This document shows positions 46,154 to 51,817 of a stretch of DNA of 51,817 bases, piece by piece. The position numbers were made by a program, and so were the translations under genes. This stretch comes from Fluviicola sp. GTDB taxonomy: Bacteria; Bacteroidota; Bacteroidia; Flavobacteriales_D; Crocinitomicaceae. The notes under the pieces are model-generated. The model was not told the origin of the DNA, made no database searches, and saw nothing but the letters and a program-made list of their open reading frames with translations. The DNA is taken from assembly GCA_021300395.1 (NCBI GenBank), contig JAJTEO010000008.1:1-51817 (forward strand). Direction: 5' to 3'. Position 1 is the first letter of the stretch. Every line of letters starts with the position of its first letter.

Positions 46154-46873
46154 TTAAGCCAAATCTAATTCAGAAAACCAAAATCCTTTCGTTTTTATTT
46201 CACTTTCTGAAGAACAAACACTGTCCGTTACTTTAATTTCCAATGGACGATAAATCTTTTCTTTTATTTCAATTTTTATTAGGTTTTTGAAAATTGGTCC
46301 CTCATAACAATAAGTGTGATATTCTCCATTTTCTCCACAAGGATCTACATTTTCAGGTAACTCATTTATAAAGTTTTCATCTATTTCTTTTCCAACCCAA
46401 GCATCATTAAAAAAAGCATCATTTACACAACATGTTACTGTTTTAAAACCTTTCTCTATAAAGTCTTTAATTAAAAATTTTGTGTCAATATTCCAAATAG
46501 GGAATTCAGCTTTCATTCCAACTTTTGCCATATTTAATTCACGATACTCTCTTAAATCTTCAAGGAAAATATCACCAAACAAAACAGTTTCAATTCCTTC
46601 ACTTTTTGCTTTTAGCAACATCTCAGACATTTGCTTTTCATATTCTTCGTTAGTCCCCTGACCTACCCAAACTTTTAATTGAGGAATACCTATTGATTCA
46701 GATTGAGCATCTAATAACTCTTCTTTTACACCGTGCATTGAAATTCGTTTGAACTCAGAATTTAGAGTCGTTAATAAATATACAACTTCATATTGGTCAT
46801 CATTCAATACCTTATTTAAACAGTAAGAAGAATCTTTCCCTCCGCTCCAACTAAAAATCACTCTTTTTCTCAT
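46154..46873 (-). CDS. Dph6-like (DUF71) PP-loop ATPase
   Basis: 239 residues of the adenine nucleotide alpha hydrolase superfamily. The PP-loop is FSWSGGKDSSYCLNK; other family marks are SMHGVKEELLDAQSESIGIP, TVLFGDIFLEDLREYRE and VDPCGENGEYHTYCYEGPIF. Eukaryotic and archaeal relatives amidate diphthine on EF2, but bacteria lack that modification, so the bacterial substrate is unknown. The gene stands alone, divergent from the CxxCH lipoprotein genes. Confidence 0.85.
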   Translation of the reverse strand: MRKRVIFSWSGGKDSSYCLNKVLNDDQYEVVYLLTTLNSEFKRISMHGVKEELLDAQSESIGIPQLKVWVGQGTNEEYEKQMSEMLLKAKSEGIETVLFGDIFLEDLREYRELNMAKVGMKAEFPIWNIDTKFLIKDFIEKGFKTVTCCVNDAFFNDAWVGKEIDENFINELPENVDPCGENGEYHTYCYEGPIFKNLIKIEIKEKIYRPLEIKVTDSVCSSESEIKTKGFWFSELDLA

Positions 46874-46877
46874 GATA

Positions 46878-46885
46878 CAAATATA
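46878..46885 (-). promoter_or_regulatory. Bacteroidota -7 box upstream of the Dph6-like gene
   Basis: On the minus strand TATATTTG fits TAnnTTTG, five bases before the ATG at 46873. A TTTG lies 24 bases further up, slightly too far. If real the leader is near zero. Confidence 0.4.
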
Positions 46886-46962
46886 TTTAAAGTTTTTACG
46901 TTAAATAATCAAACGTTTATAGTTAAGTTTACATTATTCACAATGTCATTAATTATTAGATT

Positions 46963-47424
46963 ATGAAATCAACATCAATCATATTATTCAGTTTTTTATT
47001 TCTAGTATTTGGTTTATCTATTAATAGTTGCAAGAAAAATGGAAGCTGCAAACAAAAAAATGTAAGTACAAATTCAGAGGACAGTCATAATTCTGGGAAA
47101 AATTGTATGCAGTGCCACACAAGTGGTGGTGAAGGCGAAGGTTGTTTTAATGCTGCTGGATCGATGTTTTCAAGCACTGGTTCTCCATTACCAGGCGGTA
47201 CTGTTCAATTCTATACTTCTCCAAATGGTGGTGGAACATTAAAATACACAGTCAAAGTAGATCAATCTGGAAATTTTTACACAACAGACAATATGACGTT
47301 GACAGGTTTATATCCTGTTGCAGTAGGTCCAAATGGAACTTCAAAATATATGGGGAGCTCAATTTCTTCTGGTGCGTGTAATTCTTGTCATGGAGTTACT
47401 ACAGGAAAAATATGGTCTTATTAG
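46963..47424 (+). CDS. Lipoprotein with two CxxCH heme-like motifs (copy 1)
   Basis: 153 residues. Signal peptide with lipobox Cys23 (GLSINSCKK). CMQCH lies at 48-52 in SHNSGKNCMQCHTSGG and CNSCH at 139-143 near the C terminus. Between them is a beta-rich segment (GSMFSSTGSPLPGGTVQFYT, TVKVDQSGNFYTTDNMT, GLYPVAVGPNGTSKY) like a carboxypeptidase-regulatory domain, plus one more Cys in EGEGCFNAAG. Two c-type heme sites would make an envelope electron carrier; alternatively the motifs bind metal or form disulfides. No cytochrome maturation gene is nearby. A paralogue follows directly. Confidence 0.75.
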   Translation: MKSTSIILFSFLFLVFGLSINSCKKNGSCKQKNVSTNSEDSHNSGKNCMQCHTSGGEGEGCFNAAGSMFSSTGSPLPGGTVQFYTSPNGGGTLKYTVKVDQSGNFYTTDNMTLTGLYPVAVGPNGTSKYMGSSISSGACNSCHGVTTGKIWSY

Positions 47425-47506
47425 CTTATTATTTTTGGGAAAATCTTTTAACAATTAAAAGAGGATAATAATTAATAATAAAAACAATTCATTTGACTTC
47501 TTAAGG

Positions 47507-47514
47507 TAACTTTG
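47507..47514 (+). promoter_or_regulatory. Bacteroidota -7 box upstream of CxxCH lipoprotein copy 2
   Basis: TAACTTTG, a perfect TAnnTTTG, lies 26 bases before the ATG at 47541. No TTG at the correct -33 spacing. It suggests the second copy is transcribed on its own. Confidence 0.5.
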
Positions 47515-47540
47515 AAATAAAATTGCTTGCAATAGAAATC

Positions 47541-48011
47541 ATGAAGAGTTTTAGTATCTTTTTTATTACGTTTATTTTATTTTCATTTAGCTTATTTATT
47601 AATAGCTGCAAGAAGAACAAAGATAAAAACTGTAAAATTTACAATGTAAGTTCGAGCTCTAAGTCAAGCCACAACAATGGTCAAAACTGTATCGAATGCC
47701 ATACATACGGAGGGAAAGGCGAAGGTTGTTTCAATGTTGCTGGTTCTATGTATAACTCAATCGATAAAACTCCAATGAAAAGTGGATATATCAATTTACA
47801 TACACAAGCTAACGGAAAAGGTACATTAAAAGCAAAAATAAACGTGGACCAATCAGGTAATTTTTATAGCTCAGACATTGGTGACGTAAGCGGACTTTTT
47901 GTTTCCATTACAGGCACAAAAGGAGAAGTAAGATATATGTCACAACCTCTAACAACTGGAGCTTGCACTTCATGCCATGGAAATTCTACCGCGATAATTA
48001 CCGCAAATTAA
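47541..48011 (+). CDS. Lipoprotein with two CxxCH heme-like motifs (copy 2)
   Basis: 156 residues, same plan as copy 1: lipobox Cys23 (FINSCKK), CIECH at 50-54 in SHNNGQNCIECHTYGG, the GEGCFNVAGSMYNS segment, NVDQSGNFYSSDIGDVSGLF, and CTSCH at 142-146. An in-frame TTG at 47523 would add six residues (MLAIEI), but the ATG at 47541 gives the normal signal peptide. Divergence from copy 1 is substantial, so the duplication is not recent. Its stop codon overlaps the convergent uvrA stop. Confidence 0.75.
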   Translation: MKSFSIFFITFILFSFSLFINSCKKNKDKNCKIYNVSSSSKSSHNNGQNCIECHTYGGKGEGCFNVAGSMYNSIDKTPMKSGYINLHTQANGKGTLKAKINVDQSGNFYSSDIGDVSGLFVSITGTKGEVRYMSQPLTTGACTSCHGNSTAIITAN

Positions 48012-50830
48012 TTCAACTCTGCCTCTAAGTATTTAGCAGTATAAGATGTTTTTTTAGCCTTTTTTACAATTTCTTCAGGTGTACCTTGACAAACTAACGT
48101 TCCACCTCCTTTACCTCCTTCTGGACCAATATCAATAATATAATCGGATACTTTGATAATATCTAAATTGTGTTCAATCACTAATACAGAGTTCCCTTCA
48201 TCAACAAGCCTTTGAAGTACCGTTAGCAACATATTAATATCTTCAAAATGTAAACCTGTAGAAGGCTCATCTAAAATATAGATTGTTTTCCCTGTGCTTC
48301 TTTTAGAAAGTTCAGTAGCCAATTTAATTCGTTGCGCCTCACCACCAGATAATGTTGTTGAAGATTGGCCTAATTTTACATAACCTAAACCTACAGAAAC
48401 TAAAGTATCTAAAACCCTATGGATTTTCGGAACTTTCTCAAAGAAAACAGCAGCATCTGAAATCGTCATATCCAAAACATCACTTATTGATTTCCCTTTA
48501 TAACGAACCTCAAGTGTCTCTCTGTTATATCGCTTTCCATTACATCCTTCACACTCTACATAAACGTCTGGTAAGAAATTCATTTCAATGATTTTCAAAC
48601 CACCTCCACCACAAGTTTCACATCTCCCACCTTTTACATTGAAAGAAAATCTACCTGGTTTATAACCTCTAATTTGTGCTTCTGGTAGAATCGAAAACAA
48701 TGTTCTTATTTCAGAAAAAACATTTGTGTAAGTCGCTGGATTAGAGCGTGGAGTTCTACCAATAGGACTTTGATCAATTTCTATTACTTTATCTAAATAC
48801 TCTAAACCTGCAATTTTCTTATAAGGCAATGGTTTTTTTACTCCATTATAAAAATGTTGCAATAAAATTGGATACAAAGTTTGATTAATCAATGAAGATT
48901 TACCGCTTCCTGAAACACCTGTAACGCAACAAAGCGTATTCAAAGGGATTTTTAAATTGACATTTTTTAAATTATGGCCTGTTGCTCCAGTTAACTCAAG
49001 AAAATTTCCATTCCCTTTTCTTCTAACTTTAGGAATCTCTATTGATTTCTCTCCTTTTAAATATTTTGTCGTAAGTGAATCAACACTTGTTAAATCTTCA
49101 TAAGTTGCGGCATTTACAATATAACCGCCATGAACTCCTGCTCCAGGACCAATATCAACTACAAAATCAGCTGCTTCAATCATTTCTTTATCGTGTTCAA
49201 CCACAATAACTGAATTACCCGTATCTCTAAGTTTTTTTAAAGAATTAATTAATCTTGTATTATCTCTTTGATGCAATCCAATACTTGGTTCATCTAAAAC
49301 ATACAAAACATTCATTAATTCAGTTCCTATCTGCGTTGCTAATCGAATTCGTTGAGCCTCTCCTCCAGATAATGTTTTAGCCGAACGATGTAAAGTTAGA
49401 TAGTCTAATCCTACATCTAAAATAAATGATAATCTAGTATTTATTTCCTTTAAGATCCCTGTTCCTATTTGAAGTTGAGCCGAATTTAACTTAGCTTCTA
49501 ATTGATCAAACCATAGTTTTAAATCACTCAAATCCATTTGAGCTAAATCACCAATATGTTTTTCGTCAATTTTAAAATAATGCGCTTCTTTTCGTAATCG
49601 TGTTCCTTCACAAGTTGGACAACATTTCTTATTCATGAAACTCATTGCCCAACGTTGAATTGATGCAGAACTTTCCTCTGAATGACGTGAAATAAAAGCG
49701 ATAATCCCTTCAAAAATAACTTGATTACTCTTTTTTGAACGCTCTAAATCTTCATTTCCATAAAGGATTACATTCATTACGTCTTCGGAAATCTCTTCCA
49801 ATGGAGTTGTAATTGAAAAACCTTCATTTGAAAGATACGATTCTAATTTATCGTAAATCCAACCGTTTTTATATTCTCCCAAAGGAGCTAAACCACCTTT
49901 TTTAATAGATAATTTAGGATTTGGAATTATTTTATCAATGTCGGCTTCTGAAACTTCACCTAACCCACTGCAAGTTTGGCAAGCACCATAAGGCGAATTA
50001 AATGAGAACAAACTAGGTTCTGGCTCAGGATAACTGATTCCTGAAGTTGGACACATTAACAATCTACTAAAATGACGCACTTCGTTTGACTCAAAACCCA
50101 TCACCATCATCGATTTGCCTCCATGCTTCATAGCGGTTACGACAGAATCATAAATTCTTTTTCGATCTTCTTTGTTAATTTGAATTCGATCAATAACTAA
50201 TTCAATATCATGAATTTTATAACGATCTAATTTCATTCCGTTCTCAATATCCAAAACCTCACCATCCACTCTAACTTTAGTGAAACCTTGCTTTTGAATT
50301 TGAGCAAATAACTCTCTATAATGACCTTTACGACCTTTAATTTTAGGCGCTAATAAAATAACTTTTTTACCTTCAAATTTCTCTATAATTAAATCAACAA
50401 TTTGATCATCTGAATACTTCACCATTTCCTCATTAGAAATGTATGAATAAGCTATTCCTACTCGAGCAAATAATAACCTTAAAAAATCATAAACTTCAGT
50501 GATTGTTCCAACAGTTGACCTTGGACTTCTTGAAACTGTTTTTTGTTCGATTGCAATCACAGGACTTAATCCATCTATCTTATCAACGTCCGGTCTTTCT
50601 AATCCACCTAAAAATTGACGTGCATATGCAGAAAATGTTTCAATATATCTTCTCTGACCTTCTGCAAAAATAGTATCAAATGCTAAAGAAGATTTCCCGC
50701 TTCCACTTAAACCTGTAAAAACAACTAACTTATTTCTAGGTATTTTTAGATCAACATTTTTTAAATTATGTTCTCTAGCTCCAAAAACTTCAATTGCTCC
50801 GAATTCAAATAAATCAGTTTTTTTTGACAT
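48008..50830 (-). CDS. uvrA: Excinuclease ABC subunit A
   Basis: 940 residues. Two ABC ATPase halves with Walker A GLSGSGKSSLAFDTI and GVSGSGKSSLINQTL, signature motifs TLSGGEAQRIRLATQIG and TLSGGEAQRIKLATELS, and zinc-finger Cys groups in CPTCEGTRLRKEA and CETCGGGGLKIIEM...CEGCNGKRYN. UvrA scans DNA for bulky damage and loads UvrB. The start overlaps the stop of the upstream transglycosylase gene (TAATG). Confidence 0.98.
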   Translation of the reverse strand: MSKKTDLFEFGAIEVFGAREHNLKNVDLKIPRNKLVVFTGLSGSGKSSLAFDTIFAEGQRRYIETFSAYARQFLGGLERPDVDKIDGLSPVIAIEQKTVSRSPRSTVGTITEVYDFLRLLFARVGIAYSYISNEEMVKYSDDQIVDLIIEKFEGKKVILLAPKIKGRKGHYRELFAQIQKQGFTKVRVDGEVLDIENGMKLDRYKIHDIELVIDRIQINKEDRKRIYDSVVTAMKHGGKSMMVMGFESNEVRHFSRLLMCPTSGISYPEPEPSLFSFNSPYGACQTCSGLGEVSEADIDKIIPNPKLSIKKGGLAPLGEYKNGWIYDKLESYLSNEGFSITTPLEEISEDVMNVILYGNEDLERSKKSNQVIFEGIIAFISRHSEESSASIQRWAMSFMNKKCCPTCEGTRLRKEAHYFKIDEKHIGDLAQMDLSDLKLWFDQLEAKLNSAQLQIGTGILKEINTRLSFILDVGLDYLTLHRSAKTLSGGEAQRIRLATQIGTELMNVLYVLDEPSIGLHQRDNTRLINSLKKLRDTGNSVIVVEHDKEMIEAADFVVDIGPGAGVHGGYIVNAATYEDLTSVDSLTTKYLKGEKSIEIPKVRRKGNGNFLELTGATGHNLKNVNLKIPLNTLCCVTGVSGSGKSSLINQTLYPILLQHFYNGVKKPLPYKKIAGLEYLDKVIEIDQSPIGRTPRSNPATYTNVFSEIRTLFSILPEAQIRGYKPGRFSFNVKGGRCETCGGGGLKIIEMNFLPDVYVECEGCNGKRYNRETLEVRYKGKSISDVLDMTISDAAVFFEKVPKIHRVLDTLVSVGLGYVKLGQSSTTLSGGEAQRIKLATELSKRSTGKTIYILDEPSTGLHFEDINMLLTVLQRLVDEGNSVLVIEHNLDIIKVSDYIIDIGPEGGKGGGTLVCQGTPEEIVKKAKKTSYTAKYLEAELN

Positions 50831-51765
50831 TAATTATATGCTTTATAAGGCTTTAAATTTTCTGAAGGTGAAGGTAGTAAAAGTTTATAGTGTTTCTTTT
50901 TAATCGTTAACTTATTTCCTTTTATCCACGGATTTAATTTTGTCACTATCTTAAAATTGAACCCTTTAGAAATGGCCCATTCAGCTATGTTTGGTATTGA
51001 TTCAGCTACAATAATACTTTTTGTTTTATAGGGTTCATATAATTCCATATGATCAATATCAAATCCATAATCTTTAGGATTTTCCATAATCAACTTCATT
51101 GCTAAAATTCTAAAAGTATACCTTGCGGTTTCACTATTCATATCTGTATCAAAATAGTGACTAGTTCCTTGCCATCTCATATCACTTCTCACCCCGCCAA
51201 TACCTCTATTGTATGATGCAGCAGTTAACAACCAATCTTTCAAAGTATCTTGTGCATGTCTCAAATATCCACATGCAGCATACGTGCTTTTTTCAATATT
51301 TAATCGTTCGTCTACCTCATCCGACATTTCCAAATCAAATTCTTCAGCAGTAAATGGCATAAATTGCCAAAAACCTTGAGCTCCAACTGGGCTTACAGCT
51401 TGATTCAAGCTACTTTCAATACATGCTAAATATTTAAAATCAGTAGGTATATTTTCTTTTTTAAGGATCTGTTCTATTTGAGGAAAAAATCTATGAGCTC
51501 GCTTCATTATCCCTATTGTAGCGCTATGATAATAAGCATTTAATAAAACTTCTTTTTCTAAACGTTCTCTTATATCCTCATCTTTTAAATAAATCTTTTC
51601 TCCACAAAAAGTCATTTCTTGTGGTAAAACTGGAATAGAAAACAATGGGGTTGATGCACTTTTTATAACATCATCTTGAGAATTCCTTAATGGTTGATTT
51701 TCTGAACATGAATAAAGAAGAAAACCTAGCAAAAAAAAAGGAATTATTATTTGCTTTAATTTCAT
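50830..51765 (-). CDS. Lytic murein transglycosylase lipoprotein (MltD/SLT-type)
   Basis: 311 residues. Lipobox in FFLLGFLLYSCSENQ anchors it to a membrane. The SLT domain has the catalytic Glu in YLACIESSLNQAVSPVGAQGFWQFMPFTA, then AAGYL-like YAACGYLRHAQD and LTAASYNRGIGGVRSD. It cleaves peptidoglycan glycan strands leaving 1,6-anhydro ends. The C terminus (WIKGNKLTIKKKHYKLLLPS) looks like a partial LysM-type end. It is translationally coupled to uvrA by TAATG overlap. Only 52 bases of the upstream region are in the window. Confidence 0.9.
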   Translation of the reverse strand: MKLKQIIIPFFLLGFLLYSCSENQPLRNSQDDVIKSASTPLFSIPVLPQEMTFCGEKIYLKDEDIRERLEKEVLLNAYYHSATIGIMKRAHRFFPQIEQILKKENIPTDFKYLACIESSLNQAVSPVGAQGFWQFMPFTAEEFDLEMSDEVDERLNIEKSTYAACGYLRHAQDTLKDWLLTAASYNRGIGGVRSDMRWQGTSHYFDTDMNSETARYTFRILAMKLIMENPKDYGFDIDHMELYEPYKTKSIIVAESIPNIAEWAISKGFNFKIVTKLNPWIKGNKLTIKKKHYKLLLPSPSENLKPYKAYN

Positions 51766-51817
51766 GAAATTATCTTTTATCGGATACTTGGTGGTTAATC
51801 GTATTTCGATACAATAG

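Noticed and set aside
47523-48011. TTG start for CxxCH lipoprotein copy 2
   Set aside because: It adds six residues before a normal signal peptide; the ATG at 47541 matches copy 1.

Overview
The window comes from an AT-rich Bacteroidota genome, most likely Flavobacteriales. It carries the core of a type IX secretion system (T9SS) and gliding motility locus (porP/sprF-like, gldK, gldL, gldM, gldN), proteins with T9SS C-terminal sorting domains, a PorV/PorQ-family barrel, a CarboxypepD_reg plus TonB receptor, and promoters of the Bacteroidota TTG / TAnnTTTG type. The neighbourhood topA - arginase-like - porP-gldKLMN next to miaB - sigma54 activator - lptE - hypothetical - secG - groESL is, from memory, typical of this group. 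The protein flavour is closest to Crocinitomicaceae/Fluviicola-like bacteria; this is an impression, not a measurement.

Layout. 1-2.8 kb (+): the 3' part of a PD40-OmpA-DUF1573 envelope protein and an HGSNAT-like membrane acyltransferase. 2.9-4.8 kb (-): greA, a HIT protein and an SGNH/PKD secreted protein. 4.9-14.0 kb (-): a three-gene outer-membrane cassette (TonB receptor, 1420-residue T9SS cargo, PorV/PorQ-family barrel) closed by a terminator. 14.3-15.6 kb (+): an overlapping phosphopantetheinyl transferase and a geranylgeranylglyceryl-phosphate-synthase-like enzyme. 15.7-17.9 kb (+): a secreted M43 metalloprotease with a T9SS tail, its own promoter and a terminator. 17.9-19.3 kb: a decayed IS3-family element. 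19.4-25.7 kb (-): the T9SS operon, with gldM disrupted at its N terminus. 26-29.7 kb (-): an arginase-fold protein that has lost metal ligands, and topA.

30.0-36.8 kb (+): miaB, a sigma54 activator, lptE, an acidic TPR-like protein and secG, a terminator, then groES-groEL. 37.1-41.8 kb (-): bcp, a photolyase, a PTPS-like gene, idi, a BI-1 family protein, folE and a second PTPS-like gene. 42.0-46.0 kb (+): a TlyA-like protein, sufS, sufE, a DUF59/SufT-like protein and fabF. 46.2-46.9 kb (-): a Dph6-like ATPase. 47.0-48.0 kb (+): two tandem lipoproteins each with two CxxCH motifs. 48.0-51.8 kb (-): uvrA and a lytic transglycosylase lipoprotein.

How they fit together. GldK/L/M/N and the PorP-like protein should form the T9SS core and motor; the metalloprotease and the 1420-residue protein are candidate cargo, and the PorV-like barrel a candidate shuttle or anchor. 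Most striking: gldM as given lacks the predicted membrane helix and is frameshifted exactly there, which should break secretion unless it is an assembly error. No tRNA, rRNA, CRISPR array or prophage was seen. Apart from the IS remnant, no gene-free stretch exceeds about 300 bases.
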